Of a stretch of DNA of 64,000 nucleotides, positions 22,808 to 32,623 are shown piece by piece. Every line of letters begins with the position of its first letter. Positions within the stretch are counted from its first letter, which is position 1. Location of the stretch: contig NZ_WHOS01000016.1 in the NCBI RefSeq assembly GCF_013340935.1, positions 62,001 to 126,000 on the forward strand, written 5' to 3'. The DNA is from Azospirillum melinis (GTDB lineage: Bacteria; Pseudomonadota; Alphaproteobacteria; Azospirillales; Azospirillaceae). The notes under the pieces are model-generated. The model worked only from the letters and a program-made list of their open reading frames with translations. It was not told the origin of the DNA and did no database searches. Both the position numbers and the translations under genes were made by a program.

Positions 22808-23920
22808 ATGAGTGCCACTTCGATGAAGGCCGCCGTCTGGCATGGCCGCAAGGACATCCGGGTCGAGGACGTGCCGCTGCCGGGCGCCCCGCCCGCCGGC
22901 TGGGTGCAGATCAAGGTGCATTGGTGCGGCATCTGCGGGTCCGACCTGCATGAGTATGTCGCCGGCCCGGTCTTCATCCCCGTCGACACCCCCCACCCGC
23001 TGACCGGCCTGAAGGGCCAGTGCATCCTCGGCCACGAATTCAGCGGCGAGATCGCGACGCTCGGCGAGGGCGTGACCGGGTTCAGCGTCGGCGACCGGGT
23101 GGCGGCCGATGCCTGCCAGCATTGCGGCGAGTGCTATTACTGCAAGCACGGCATGTACAACATCTGCGAGAAGCTGGCCTTCACCGGCCTGATGAACAAC
23201 GGCGCCTTCGCCAGTCTGGTCAACGTCCCGGCCGAGTTGCTCTACAAGCTGCCCGACGGCTTCCCGACCGAGGCCGGCGCCTTGATCGAGCCGCTGGCGG
23301 TCGGCATGCATGCGGTGAAGAAGGCCGGCAGCGTCGTCGGCGAGACGGTGGTGGTGGTCGGCGCCGGCACCATCGGCCTCTGCACCATCATGTGCGCGAA
23401 GGCGGCGGGCGCCGGCCGGATCATCGTGCTGGAGATGTCCGCCGCCCGCAAGGCCAAGGCGCTGGAGGTCGGCGCCAGCATCGTGCTCGACCCCAAGGAA
23501 TGCGATGCGGTGGCGGAGGTCAAGGCGCTGACCGGCGGCTACGGCGCCGACGTGTCGTTCGAATGCATCGGCCATCGCGACACCGCCAAGCTCGCCATCG
23601 ACGTGATCCGCAAGGCCGGCAAGGCGGTGCTGGTCGGCATCTTCGAGGAGCCGAGTTCCTTCAACTTCTTCGAGATCGTCGCCACCGAGAAGCAGGTCAT
23701 CGGCTCGCTGGCCTACAATGGCGAGTTCGCCGACGTCATCCGCTTCATCGCCGACGGCCGCATCGACGTGCAGCCGCTGATCACCGGCCGCATCACCCTG
23801 AGCGACATCGTCAGCGGCGGCTTCGAGGAGCTGGTCGCCCACAAGGACCGCAATGTGAAGATCATCGTGCAGCCGCAGGCGGTCGACGCGGCAGCCGAAC
23901 AGCCGGAGCTCGTCCACTGA
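22808..23920 (+). CDS. 2,3-butanediol dehydrogenase, zinc-containing medium-chain type
   Basis: A 370-residue MDR-family oxidoreductase. Catalytic zinc ligands are in [12 protein letters not shown] and GHEFSGEI; the structural zinc site is the [18 protein letters not shown] segment. The Rossmann motif [14 protein letters not shown] follows. It resembles the butanediol dehydrogenase branch (BDH1/BdhA-like), and its position after the aco genes supports oxidation of 2,3-butanediol to acetoin. Start ATG 22808 has GGAGGACAA before it. Its stop overlaps the lipA start by one base. Confidence 0.92.
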   Translation: MSATSMKAAVWHGRKDIRVEDVPLPGAPPAGWVQIKVHWCGICGSDLHEYVAGPVFIPVDTPHPLTGLKGQCILGHEFSGEIATLGEGVTGFSVGDRVAADACQHCGECYYCKHGMYNICEKLAFTGLMNNGAFASLVNVPAELLYKLPDGFPTEAGALIEPLAVGMHAVKKAGSVVGETVVVVGAGTIGLCTIMCAKAAGAGRIIVLEMSAARKAKALEVGASIVLDPKECDAVAEVKALTGGYGADVSFECIGHRDTAKLAIDVIRKAGKAVLVGIFEEPSSFNFFEIVATEKQVIGSLAYNGEFADVIRFIADGRIDVQPLITGRITLSDIVSGGFEELVAHKDRNVKIIVQPQAVDAAAEQPELVH

Positions 23921-24840
23921 TGGCCCTTCCCGCGATGCATGCACTTCGCCCGGAACACCGGGCCGAGAAGCCGGCCTGGCTCCGCGCCCGCGCGCCAGCC
24001 GGGACGGCTTTCGGAGACACGCAGTCGCTCGTCCGCCGCCACGGCCTGAACACGGTCTGCGAGGAGGCCGCCTGCCCCAACATCGGCGAATGCTGGAGCA
24101 AGCGGCACGCGACGGTGATGATCCTGGGCAGCGTGTGCACGCGGGCCTGCGCCTTCTGCAACGTCGCCACCGGCCGGCCGGACGCGCTCGATCCCCACGA
24201 GCCCGACCGGTTGGCCGGGGCGGTCGGCGAGCTTGGCCTCGCCCATGTCGTCATCACCTCGGTCGATCGCGACGATCTGCCGGACGGCGGGGCCGCGCAT
24301 TTCGCCCGCTGCATCCGCCGTCTGCGCGAGACCGCCCCCACCACGACGGTGGAGGTGCTGACCCCCGATTTCCGCAACAAGCCGGGGGCGGTGGAGACGG
24401 TCGCCGATGCCCGCCCCGACGTCTACAACCACAATCTGGAGACCGTGCCACGGCTCTATGCGGATGTGCGGCCGGGAGCCCGATATTACGGCTCGCTCCG
24501 CCTGCTGGAGCGGGTCAAGGAGCGCGACCCAAGCATCTTCACCAAGTCCGGCATCATGGTCGGGCTTGGCGAGGAGCCGGCGGAGGTGTTGCAGGTGATG
24601 GACGATTTGCGGGCGGCGGGCGTCGATTTCCTGACCATCGGCCAGTATCTCCGCCCCACCCCCAACCATCACCCTGTCGCCCGCCACGTCACCCCCGATG
24701 AGTTCGAGCGCTACGGCACGGTGGCGCGGGCGAAGGGGTTCCTGATGGTGTCGGCGACGCCGCTGACCCGCTCCTCCCATCACGCCGGGCGCGACTTCGA
24801 AGAATTGCGGCGGCGGGCGGCGGCTATTGCACCACCCTGA
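23920..24840 (+). CDS. lipA: Lipoyl synthase encoded in the acetoin operon
   Basis: A radical-SAM enzyme that inserts two sulfurs into octanoyl-protein to make lipoyl groups. The 306 residues contain the auxiliary-cluster motif [12 protein letters not shown] and the radical-SAM motif CTRACAFC, then [13 protein letters not shown] near the C-terminus. The start overlaps the stop of the butanediol dehydrogenase (TGATG), implying coupled translation. Its likely client is Lys47 of AcoC. A housekeeping lipA presumably exists elsewhere, but this cannot be seen here. The last 17 bp overlap the convergent lipoprotein gene. Confidence 0.94.
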   Translation: MALPAMHALRPEHRAEKPAWLRARAPAGTAFGDTQSLVRRHGLNTVCEEAACPNIGECWSKRHATVMILGSVCTRACAFCNVATGRPDALDPHEPDRLAGAVGELGLAHVVITSVDRDDLPDGGAAHFARCIRRLRETAPTTTVEVLTPDFRNKPGAVETVADARPDVYNHNLETVPRLYADVRPGARYYGSLRLLERVKERDPSIFTKSGIMVGLGEEPAEVLQVMDDLRAAGVDFLTIGQYLRPTPNHHPVARHVTPDEFERYGTVARAKGFLMVSATPLTRSSHHAGRDFEELRRRAAAIAPP

Positions 24841-25285
24841 CCGGCCCCACCTTGGACCCATCCGACTGCGGCGGCTTCATCAGCTTGCAATTGCTGACAC
24901 AGTAGGTCTGCATCTCCATGCGGCCGCCGCAGCTCACAAAACACTCATCGTAATCCTGGGAACAGCTGCTCAATCGGTAGCAATGAATTTCACTTTCAAA
25001 GTCCCCAATTCGCCTTTCATGCTTCGCGCCTTTGGGAAGATTTTTCTTGTATTCGTAATATGCCGCATGCGCACGGGTCAGCCCTTCGGCCATGCAGGTC
25101 TGGTACCCCAATTCGACCGCGGCGTTGCACAGTTGTTTCGTCTGCTGGCATTGGGCGACGCAGCGTTTTCCGGCATCGGTTGCCGGCATGAATGTGGTTG
25201 TCCTTGTCTGTAAATTCGGAGTTGGGGTGCAACCGGCCAACCCGGCCGCCAGCAGGCAGCCGAGCACAACTAAACGCGTCTTCAT
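24824..25285 (-). CDS. Cysteine-rich lipoprotein of unknown function
   Basis: A 153-residue product with a lipoprotein signal peptide ([19 protein letters not shown]; lipobox LAGC, Cys19). The mature part has paired cysteines at wide intervals: [32 protein letters not shown] and YCVSNC. These suggest several disulfides, as in small periplasmic structural or inhibitor proteins. I do not recognise the family. ATG at 25285 is chosen for the signal peptide. The 3' end overlaps lipA on the opposite strand. Confidence 0.75.
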   Translation of the reverse strand: MKTRLVVLGCLLAAGLAGCTPTPNLQTRTTTFMPATDAGKRCVAQCQQTKQLCNAAVELGYQTCMAEGLTRAHAAYYEYKKNLPKGAKHERRIGDFESEIHCYRLSSCSQDYDECFVSCGGRMEMQTYCVSNCKLMKPPQSDGSKVGPVRVVQ

Positions 25286-25457
25286 CGTGGATGCCCCGCC
25301 GTGGATTACTTTCAATCGACACGAACAGGGCGCCGATCCAAAATAATCCACGTCATAGGCCTATTTCGCGAAGGCGGCGCCCAGCCCAGCAACAGACCGC
25401 CCAACACGGGACAAGCAGCCGTCGGCTACAGCTTCCAGGCTTTATGGAAACCCGCAC

Positions 25458-26630
25458 TTATGTCAAATGCTGCCTTTGTAGGTAGTCCTCGCTCTGCATC
25501 TCCATCAGGCGGCTGACCGTGCGTTCGAACTCGAAGGCGTGGGTACCTTCCGGATAGAGGCGCTCGGGCGGCCCCTCCGCGGCGATGACGACGTTGACCT
25601 TGTGCTCGTACAGCGCATCGATCAGCGTCATGAAGCGCTTGGCCTCGTTGCGCAGCTCGTCCTTCATCGTGGGCACATGGTCGATCAGCACCGTGTGGAA
25701 ATGGGTGGCGATCGCCAGATAGTCCGCCGCTCCCAGCGGCTTGCCGCACAGGTCCCAGAAATCGACCCAGGCCACGCATTTGGCGGCACGCGCGATGTCC
25801 ACCCGCCGTCCCTGCACCGTGAGGCTGCAAGGCTCGCCCGCGGCACCGCCGGTCAGGTCGGAGAAGGCTTTCGCAAGGGCGGCGTCCGAGGCCGGACCCA
25901 GCGGGTGGTGGTAGATCGGCACGCCCTTAAGCCGGTCCAGCCGGTAGTCGGTCGGGCCGTCCAGCGACAGGATGTCGAGCTTTTCCTTCAGCAGGGCGAT
26001 GAAGGGCAGGAACAGCTCGCGCTGGAGACCGTCCTTGTACAGCATGTCCGGCGGCCAGTTGGAGGTCGCCACCACCACCACGCCCAGATCGAACAGGTTG
26101 GTGAACAGCCGGCCCAAAATCATCGCGTCGACGATGTTGGTGACGTGGAACTCGTCGAAGCAGAGCAGCCACGCCTCGTCGGCCAGCGCGCGGGCCAGTT
26201 CGGGCAGCGCCTCGTCCGGGCCGTCACCCTTGCCTTTGCCGGATTGACGGTGGTCGTGGATGCGCTGGTGGATCTCCAGCATGAATTCGTGGAAATGGAC
26301 GCGCCGCTTCTTGTCGACCGGGGCGGTCTCGTAAAACAGGTCCATCAGCATCGACTTGCCGCGGCCGACGCTGCCGTAGATGTACAGCCCCTGCGGTGCG
26401 GTGGAGGCGATGTCCGGCGGCGGCGGCGCGGCGCGGCGGCGGCCCAGACCGAAGCGCTCCAGCCAGCCACCCCCTGCCGGCTTGTCGTCGCCGACGGGCT
26501 GCGGCTGATAGCCCTTCAACGCCTGATACAGGCTTTGGAACTTCTCCGCCGCCAGTTCCTGGTCGGGATCGGGGCGAAGAGTGCCGCTGCCGCGGCGGAC
26601 GCGGTAGAGCGAAAGCGGTCCGTCGGTCAT
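25458..26630 (-). CDS. zapE: AFG1/ZapE-type ATPase
   Basis: A 390-residue P-loop ATPase of the AFG1 family; in E. coli ZapE associates with the Z ring and affects division under stress, and in mitochondria the homologue handles protein quality. Walker A is YGSVGRGKSMLMDLFYE, with the family motif KRRVHFHEFMLEIHQRIH following; Walker B is LLCFDEFHVTNIVDAMIL, then VVVVATSNWPPDMLYKDGLQR split over the sensor region. ATG at 26630. It diverges from the histidine kinase, with a dispersed repeat in between. Confidence 0.92.
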   Translation of the reverse strand: MTDGPLSLYRVRRGSGTLRPDPDQELAAEKFQSLYQALKGYQPQPVGDDKPAGGGWLERFGLGRRRAAPPPPDIASTAPQGLYIYGSVGRGKSMLMDLFYETAPVDKKRRVHFHEFMLEIHQRIHDHRQSGKGKGDGPDEALPELARALADEAWLLCFDEFHVTNIVDAMILGRLFTNLFDLGVVVVATSNWPPDMLYKDGLQRELFLPFIALLKEKLDILSLDGPTDYRLDRLKGVPIYHHPLGPASDAALAKAFSDLTGGAAGEPCSLTVQGRRVDIARAAKCVAWVDFWDLCGKPLGAADYLAIATHFHTVLIDHVPTMKDELRNEAKRFMTLIDALYEHKVNVVIAAEGPPERLYPEGTHAFEFERTVSRLMEMQSEDYLQRQHLT

Positions 26631-26839
26631 GGGGATATGCGCGATCCGGCTGCCAAGATGGCTCCTTACCTAACGGATGGCGCCGGCTACGGCAACCGCC
26701 GACGGGAGGGCGAACAGGGCATGGCAGAGTGGCGTCCACGCTCAAAGCACCGGGCATGAACGGCGCGGCATCTGCGCGCAGTGGAAAACCCCGCATTTCC
26801 GTCTGGTTACACTTTCTTTAAGGTGTCGGCGCGATTAGA

Positions 26840-26942
26840 GTGTGATCGTTTCAAGCGGTATCGCTTGAAGCGTGAATCACACGGAAAATCAAAAGCTTAG
26901 GGTCTGTCTGGCGCTTCAATAAGCACCAGGCAGACCCTAAGC
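26840..26942. repeat. Composite palindromic repeat, copy 1
   Basis: The left part (26840-26898) matches the repeat at 61338 in 52 of 58 positions. It contains an 8-bp perfect inner stem, TTCAAGCG-gtat-CGCTTGAA, flanked by an outer GTGTGAT/ATCACAC pair. The right part (26895-26942) is a second hairpin of 17 bp with one G-U pair, arms beginning GCTTAGGGTCTG and ending CAGACCCTAAGC. The two together look like a REP/BIME-type mosaic element. It sits in the 358-bp gap between zapE and the histidine kinase. Confidence 0.8.
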
Positions 26943-26988
26943 AGGGCAGGCCGTCCGGCCGCAACCGCCACTGGAAATCACGACGCCG

Positions 26989-29175
26989 ATGCCTGTTCCC
27001 GGGTCCGCCTCCCCGCCGCCGCCCCGCTCCACCGCCGGTTTGGCGGGGGCGTTGCGTGGCCGGCTGGGATCGGTCCGCTTCCTGATGACCGCGTCCGGCC
27101 TCGCCTTCATCCTGGTGGTGAACATGCTGATCGGCTACGGCATCCTCCAGGGCCGGCGCGAGGCGCTGGATGCCGGGGAGCGTGCGACCCGCGATCTTGC
27201 CCGCATGCTGGAATCGCAGACGCTGCGGACGGCCTTCGCGGTGGACCAGATGCTGCGCGACCTGTCCTTCGCGCTCGACACGCTTCCCGACAGCCCCCGC
27301 CGCGGCAGCACGGCGATCCACGATCATTTGCGCCAGCGGCGCGACAATTTCGCCGAATTGGCCGATCTGGTGGTGGTCGACGGCGACGGCCTCGCCCTCC
27401 ATCATTCGGCCGAACTGCCGCTGCCGACGGTTCCGTTGTCCGACCGCGCCTATTTCACCGGGCCGCGTGACGGCGGCCAGGACCTGCATGTCAGCGCCGC
27501 CATCACCAGCCGGGTGCGGCCCGGCACACAGATCATCCCGTTCAGCAGGCGCTGGCTGGATACCGACGGCGGCTTTCGCGGCGTGCTGGTCGCCATGGTC
27601 GATCCGACACGTCTGGCGGCGACGCTGGAATCGCGGGATATCGACCGCAAGGGCAGCGTGATCCTGGCGCTGGGGGATGGAACCATCCTGCTGGAGCGGC
27701 CGCAGGGCCGCAGCGAAAGTCAGGGCGAAAGTCAGGGTGGACCGGGCCGGCTGACCGACTGGCCGGCGGTGTGGACTGCGCTTGCCACCCATGACGAGGC
27801 CACCATACGCAACGCGGCACCCGGACCTGGGGGCAGCACCGACAGCCTGGTCAGCGTGCGGCGGGTGCAGGGCTATCCCTTCGTGATCGTCGCGACCCTG
27901 CCGGTGGCGGCGGCGCTGGCCGAATGGCGGCGCGACACGGCGGCCTGGACCTCCATCGGCACGGTGATGACCATCGCCATCGTCCTGCTGACCGCCTTCG
28001 TCGTCCGCCAGCATGCCCGGCGGGACGAGGATCAGGCCCGGCTGGCCCGCGCCTCGCGCCGGATCCGAGGCATCCTCGATTCCATGCTGGATGCCGTGGT
28101 GACCTTCGACACCGCCGGGCGCATCGTCACCTTCAACCGCGCGGCGGAGATGATGTTCGCCGTGCCCGAGCGGGAGATGATCGGCCAGCCGATCGAGGCA
28201 CTGATCCCCGACGCGCGCGGCGGCGCCAACGACCGGGACCTGACCGCCCTGCGCCGCGACGGCCATGCCTTTCCGGTCGGCTTCACCGTCAGCGATCTGC
28301 GGCTGGGCGGCGGGACCGGTGCGGTGCGTCCGGACGAACCGCGCATCCATGTCGGCGTCATCCGCGACATGACGCGCCGCAAGCAGCAGGAGGCGGAACT
28401 GATCGCCTCCAAGACCCAAGCCGAACTGGCGAACCGGGCGAAGAGCGAATTCCTGGCCAACATGAGCCATGAGCTGCGCACCCCGCTGAACGCCATCATC
28501 GGCTTTGCCGAGGTGCTGGACAGCGAGTTCTTCGGCACCGTCAACGAGCGGCAGAAGTCCTGCATCACCGACATCCACGACAGCGGCCGGCACCTGCTGG
28601 ACATCGTCAACGCCGTGCTGGACATGTCGAAGTTGGAAGCCGGCCAGTTCGAGCTGTGCGAGGAGGCGGTGGAGGTGCATGAGGCGGTCGGCCAATGCCT
28701 GATGATGGTGCGCGACCGCGCGGCCTCCGGCGGAGTCGCCATCCACAACGAGGTGACGGCCGCCATCGCCACCCTGTGGGTCGACCGCCGTGCCTTCAAG
28801 CAGGTGATCCTGAACCTGCTGTCCAATGCGGTGAAATTCACGCCCGGCGGCGGCAGCATCACCATAACGGCCGGGATGGAGCAGGATCGCGGCTTCGCGC
28901 TGGCGGTCGCCGACACCGGGATCGGCATCCCGCCCGGCTTCATGGCCGACCTGTTCCAGCCCTTCCGTCAGGCGGAGAACGCCGCCAACCGCCGGTACGA
29001 GGGCACCGGGCTCGGCCTGTCGATCTCGAAGAATTTCGTCGACCTGCATGGCGGCATGCTGACCTGCCGCAGCACGCCGGGCGCCGGCACCACGATGACG
29101 GTGCGGCTGCCGGCCGGGCGGGTGATCGAACAGCCCAGCCAAGTCGGCAGCCGCAACCCGGTTCCCGCGGCCTGA
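26989..29175 (+). CDS. Membrane-bound PAS sensor histidine kinase
   Basis: A 728-residue sensor kinase. One membrane helix lies at about 33-52 (ASGLAFILVVNMLIGYGIL). A periplasmic dCache-like sensor region runs about 55-305. A second helix follows, about 312-335 (GTVMTIAIVLLTAFVV). A PAS domain covers about 357-465 (LDSMLDAVVTFDTAGRIV). The HisKA box SHELRTPLNAIIGFAEVL has its phospho-accepting His at about 494. The HATPase_c domain shows NLLSNAVKFT, DTGIGIP and GTGLGLSISK. No receiver domain is fused and no cognate regulator is adjacent. Input signal is unknown; ligands of dCache domains are usually small molecules. Confidence 0.92.
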   Translation: MPVPGSASPPPPRSTAGLAGALRGRLGSVRFLMTASGLAFILVVNMLIGYGILQGRREALDAGERATRDLARMLESQTLRTAFAVDQMLRDLSFALDTLPDSPRRGSTAIHDHLRQRRDNFAELADLVVVDGDGLALHHSAELPLPTVPLSDRAYFTGPRDGGQDLHVSAAITSRVRPGTQIIPFSRRWLDTDGGFRGVLVAMVDPTRLAATLESRDIDRKGSVILALGDGTILLERPQGRSESQGESQGGPGRLTDWPAVWTALATHDEATIRNAAPGPGGSTDSLVSVRRVQGYPFVIVATLPVAAALAEWRRDTAAWTSIGTVMTIAIVLLTAFVVRQHARRDEDQARLARASRRIRGILDSMLDAVVTFDTAGRIVTFNRAAEMMFAVPEREMIGQPIEALIPDARGGANDRDLTALRRDGHAFPVGFTVSDLRLGGGTGAVRPDEPRIHVGVIRDMTRRKQQEAELIASKTQAELANRAKSEFLANMSHELRTPLNAIIGFAEVLDSEFFGTVNERQKSCITDIHDSGRHLLDIVNAVLDMSKLEAGQFELCEEAVEVHEAVGQCLMMVRDRAASGGVAIHNEVTAAIATLWVDRRAFKQVILNLLSNAVKFTPGGGSITITAGMEQDRGFALAVADTGIGIPPGFMADLFQPFRQAENAANRRYEGTGLGLSISKNFVDLHGGMLTCRSTPGAGTTMTVRLPAGRVIEQPSQVGSRNPVPAA

Positions 29176-29182
29176 GGCGGTT

Positions 29183-30043
29183 TCACCGCAAACGCGTTGC
29201 CGAGAAGCGCCGGGGCGGATTGACGAACTCGTCCTGCGCCGCGATCAGCTGAAGCTCGCGCGTGCCCATCCGCCGCGTCGTCTCGAAGATGGCGAAGATC
29301 GCCGCCGCCGCCTTTTCCAGCGCATCGGCCGGGTCGAAGGCGGTCAGGTAATGGGCAAGGAACAGCGCCGCCACCGCGTCGCCCGACCCGTTGGGCGGCG
29401 GGTCGAAGGTCAGGCGCGGCGTCGACACCAGCCAGGCGCCGTCGGCGCCGTCCACCAGCATCTCGATGCTGTCGGGATCGGCATCGCTGCGGGTCAGGCT
29501 GGTGACCAGGACCAGCCGCGGCCCGCGGGCACGCAACGCCGCGGTGGCAGCCAGCGCATCGTCCAACGTCGCCACCTTGCGGTCGGTCAGATATTCCAGC
29601 TCGAACTGGTTCGGCGTCATCAGGTCGGCGGCGGGAACCGCATGGTCGCGGATGAACTCCGGCAGGCCGGGCCGCACGAAGAAACCGCGGCCGACGTCGC
29701 CCATCACCGGATCGCAGCAGTAGATCGCCTTGGGATTGGCGGCCTTCACCCGCGCCGCCGTCTCGACGATGACCTGCCCCAGCTCGACGGCGCCCATATA
29801 GCCGGACAACACCGCATCCTGCGCTGGCAGCACGCCGCGGGCGGCGATGCCGTCGACGATGTCGGCGATATGCTCCGCCGTGAAGACCTGCCCGGTCCAG
29901 GCGCCGTAGCCGGTGTGGTTGGAGAACTGGACGGTGTTCACCGCCGTGGCATCGATCCCCAGCCGCTGCAGCGGAAACACCGCGGCGCGGTTGCCGACAT
30001 AGCCATAGGCGACGTGCGATTGGATGGTGAGGACGCTTTTCAT
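29183..30043 (-). CDS. pdxY: Pyridoxal kinase
   Basis: A ribokinase-superfamily enzyme that phosphorylates pyridoxal in vitamin B6 salvage. The 286 residues start [25 protein letters not shown] split at the substrate loop, contain [16 protein letters not shown] and [10 protein letters not shown], and carry the anion-hole/catalytic motif [13 protein letters not shown], where Asp is the base. ATG at 30043 fits this N-terminus; upstream open frame is not family-like. Its 3' end lies 7 bp from the convergent kinase gene. Confidence 0.94.
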   Translation of the reverse strand: MKSVLTIQSHVAYGYVGNRAAVFPLQRLGIDATAVNTVQFSNHTGYGAWTGQVFTAEHIADIVDGIAARGVLPAQDAVLSGYMGAVELGQVIVETAARVKAANPKAIYCCDPVMGDVGRGFFVRPGLPEFIRDHAVPAADLMTPNQFELEYLTDRKVATLDDALAATAALRARGPRLVLVTSLTRSDADPDSIEMLVDGADGAWLVSTPRLTFDPPPNGSGDAVAALFLAHYLTAFDPADALEKAAAAIFAIFETTRRMGTRELQLIAAQDEFVNPPRRFSATRLR

Positions 30044-30261
30044 GGGAGAAGCGTAAGCGACGCTCCGCCGGGCGTAAAGCCGCCGACTCCGCGGCGACGG
30101 GCGGGGGGCGCGGCATGGCTGCCATGCGCCGGACCTCGCGAGCGGGAGTGCTGCGTCCGTGTGGCACACGGGTGTCGACCCATGGACAGGACTCATGGAC
30201 AGGGGAACGGCGCGCGGCTAAAGCTGGCCCATTCCATCATCCGCATTTCCGGGATACCGCC

Positions 30262-31131
30262 ATGGCCACCACAGTCCGCCCCCGCCGCAGCGTGCTCTAC
30301 ATGCCGGGCTCGAACGCCCGCGCCCTGGAGAAAGGGCGCAACCTGCCGGCGGACGGGTTGATCCTGGATTTGGAGGATGCGGTCGCCCCGGATGCCAAGG
30401 CGACCGCGCGCGACACCATCGCCGGCGCGCTGGCCGCCGGCGGCTATGGCGGGCGGGAACTGATCGTGCGGGTCAACGGGCTGAACACGCCCTGGGGCTA
30501 TGACGATCTGCGCATGGCGGCGGCCAGCGGCGCCGACGCTGTGCTGCTGCCGAAGGTGGAGAGCGCCGACGCGGTTCGGCAGGCCGAGGCGGTGCTGCGT
30601 GCAGCCGGGGCGCCGGCCGGACAGACCATCTGGTGCATGATGGAAACGCCGCTCGGCATCCTGAACGCCAAGGAGATCGCCGGCGCGTCCCCCACCGTCG
30701 GCGGGCTTGTGCTCGGCACATCGGACCTCGCCAAAGACCTGCACGCCGCCCATACGGCGCAGCGGCTGCCGATGATCACCAGCCTGGGGCTGTGCCTGCT
30801 GGCGGCCAGGGCTTATGGGCTGGCGGTGCTGGACGGCGTGCATCTGGACCTGAACGACGACGACGGCTTCGCCGCCTCCTGCCGGCAGGGGCGCGAGCTG
30901 GGCTTCGACGGCAAGACGCTGATCCATCCCAAGACGATTGCCGCCTGCAACGCCGCCTTCGCCCCTGACGCCGAGGAGATCGCCCAGGCCCACCGCATCA
31001 TCGCCGCCCATGCGGAGGCGGCAGCCGCCGGCAAGGGCGTGGTGCTGGTCGACGGCAAGCTGGTGGAGAACCTGCATGTCGAGAACGCCCGCCGGCTGGT
31101 GACGCTTGCCGAGGCGATCGACGCGCTCTGA
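30262..31131 (+). CDS. HpcH/HpaI-family CoA-ester lyase (malyl-CoA or citramalyl-CoA type)
   Basis: A 289-residue TIM-barrel lyase related to citrate lyase beta and L-malyl-CoA lyase. Diagnostic motifs are RSVLYMPGSNARALEKG, the Mg-binding LILDLEDAVAPDAK, VLLPKVESAD, MMETPLGILNAKEI and LVLGTSDLAKDL. Such enzymes cleave malyl-CoA, methylmalyl-CoA or citramalyl-CoA, or hydrolyse malyl-CoA; sequence alone does not choose. ATG at 30262 comes after a plausible leader. It diverges from pdxY. No other genes of an ethylmalonyl-CoA or 3-hydroxypropionate pathway are next to it. Confidence 0.85.
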   Translation: MATTVRPRRSVLYMPGSNARALEKGRNLPADGLILDLEDAVAPDAKATARDTIAGALAAGGYGGRELIVRVNGLNTPWGYDDLRMAAASGADAVLLPKVESADAVRQAEAVLRAAGAPAGQTIWCMMETPLGILNAKEIAGASPTVGGLVLGTSDLAKDLHAAHTAQRLPMITSLGLCLLAARAYGLAVLDGVHLDLNDDDGFAASCRQGRELGFDGKTLIHPKTIAACNAAFAPDAEEIAQAHRIIAAHAEAAAAGKGVVLVDGKLVENLHVENARRLVTLAEAIDAL

Positions 31132-31159
31132 GGCGGGCCGAACCGTCTGACCGACAGTT

Positions 31160-32590
31160 TCACCCGTCCTCCCCATCGCGGTACAGGTCGGGCCAGTCGA
31201 AGCGGATCATCGACCGCGGCCGGTCTTGCAGCGGGCCGATGCGGTTTCCGGCGACCAGCCTGACCCCCGATGCCCGCGCCGCCACCACCATGCTGGTGGT
31301 CGACAACCCGGCGACGCAGATCATCAGGCCGGCGCGCTCCGCCGCGGTGACGATGCCGTTCATCTCCTCCATCAGCCGGGCTTCGGCCGAGCGGTCCGCC
31401 GGCATCGCCATGGTGATCCCGCTCAGGCCGTTGCCGGAAAGTCCGGAAAGGCTCTGCGACTTGAACTCGATCCGCATGAAGGTCCAACGGCAATAGGGCC
31501 TGACCTCATGCAGCAGTTCGTTGAGCCGCCCGGTCGGCACCCCAGGCGGGAAGCGCAGGAGCTCGAAGATGAGAAAGCGGCGCAGATAGTCGGGAATCGA
31601 CTGGCAGATCTCCAGGAAGGGCAGCCGGGTACGGCGGGCCGCCAGCGTTTCGAAGCAGACAGGCACCGACATCATCAGTCGCGACCTGTTGCGGAATAGC
31701 CCGTTCAGGATTTCCACGGATTCGACCAGCGCATCCGCATCGAGCCGCAGCAGCTCCATGGGATCCGTCAGGGAATTCAGCGCCGCCGTCCCTTCCAGAA
31801 AGGAACCGTCCGGAAAGATGCGTACCGGCGTGCCCATATAGGTCGAGATGACCAGTTTGCCGATGTCCCAGACCGGCCGGTAACGGATGCTGAACTGACC
31901 GGCATCCTCGGGGGAGAGCTGCAACTGGCGCAGGACAGGCCGAACCTTGCCGTCACCATCGTCAGCGTGAATGTTTGGGCCGGACATCACCGGAGAACCG
32001 TCGGCCGACCGGACGGCCGCAGAATCCGGACGTGGCCGCGCTTCCGCCAGCAGAACTTTGGCAAGAGCATGCTCGAACTGAATTTGCCCATCCGCCACAC
32101 CAACGGCGGTCGAGATCCGCAGGTCGGCTGCCCGGTCGTCACCGAGAAAAAGCTGCAGCAGTTCCTGCGCGATCCTTGCGCAGACCAGGTCAGCGGCGTG
32201 CCGGTCGAGCGTCGCGAACACAAGGATGAAATCGTCGCTCGCTGTTTTGAAGCGGATGTCGTTGCGGGCGAGACAACGGTCGATGATCGCATCCGCGGCA
32301 ACCAGAACCCGCGGGCGCAGAGCGAGCCAACCGGATCCCAGGCGATCCCGCATCATGCCGAGATCGAGCAGGTGAACCCGGCCGGTCGAGGCGACCGCCG
32401 GTTGCATCAGCAGCCGCCACAGCCGCTGTTCCAGAGCGCGCAGCTCCTCACCGTTCTCCAGCGGCGATGCCGGTGACGGTTTGCCGGCACCGCCGGGGCG
32501 GCCCGCAGCGGTCGGTGGAGAACCGGATGCCCCGGCCTGGCTGAACCACCGGCGCAGCAGGCGCTGCATGGGGGCGATCGTCCGCAACAC
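31160..32590 (-). CDS. Degenerate GGDEF/EAL-like protein
   Basis: A 476-residue cytoplasmic protein not assignable by exact motif. Residues about 50-185 read like a GGDEF fold: the active-site loop is ASDDF (117-121) instead of GGDEF, and LRISTAVGVADG takes the place of the usual VSIGVA strand. Residues about 250-470 follow the order of an EAL barrel (FSIRYRPVWDI, then MMSVPVCFETLAA, then GLMICVAGLSTTSMVVAARASGVRLVAG), but the EAL glutamate region is replaced. Catalysis is therefore unlikely; c-di-GMP or protein sensing is possible. The GTG at 32590 has GGGAGGAG upstream; ATG at 32569 is an alternative. A CheY-like gene precedes it by 33 bp. Confidence 0.7.
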   Translation of the reverse strand: MLRTIAPMQRLLRRWFSQAGASGSPPTAAGRPGGAGKPSPASPLENGEELRALEQRLWRLLMQPAVASTGRVHLLDLGMMRDRLGSGWLALRPRVLVAADAIIDRCLARNDIRFKTASDDFILVFATLDRHAADLVCARIAQELLQLFLGDDRAADLRISTAVGVADGQIQFEHALAKVLLAEARPRPDSAAVRSADGSPVMSGPNIHADDGDGKVRPVLRQLQLSPEDAGQFSIRYRPVWDIGKLVISTYMGTPVRIFPDGSFLEGTAALNSLTDPMELLRLDADALVESVEILNGLFRNRSRLMMSVPVCFETLAARRTRLPFLEICQSIPDYLRRFLIFELLRFPPGVPTGRLNELLHEVRPYCRWTFMRIEFKSQSLSGLSGNGLSGITMAMPADRSAEARLMEEMNGIVTAAERAGLMICVAGLSTTSMVVAARASGVRLVAGNRIGPLQDRPRSMIRFDWPDLYRDGEDG

Positions 32591-32623
32591 GATATCGCAA
32601 CTCCTCCCGCCGCTCCCGGCGCG

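Noticed and set aside
26851..29142. 763-codon minus-strand frame opposite the histidine kinase
   Set aside because: No recognisable domain; kinase motifs on the plus strand are unambiguous.
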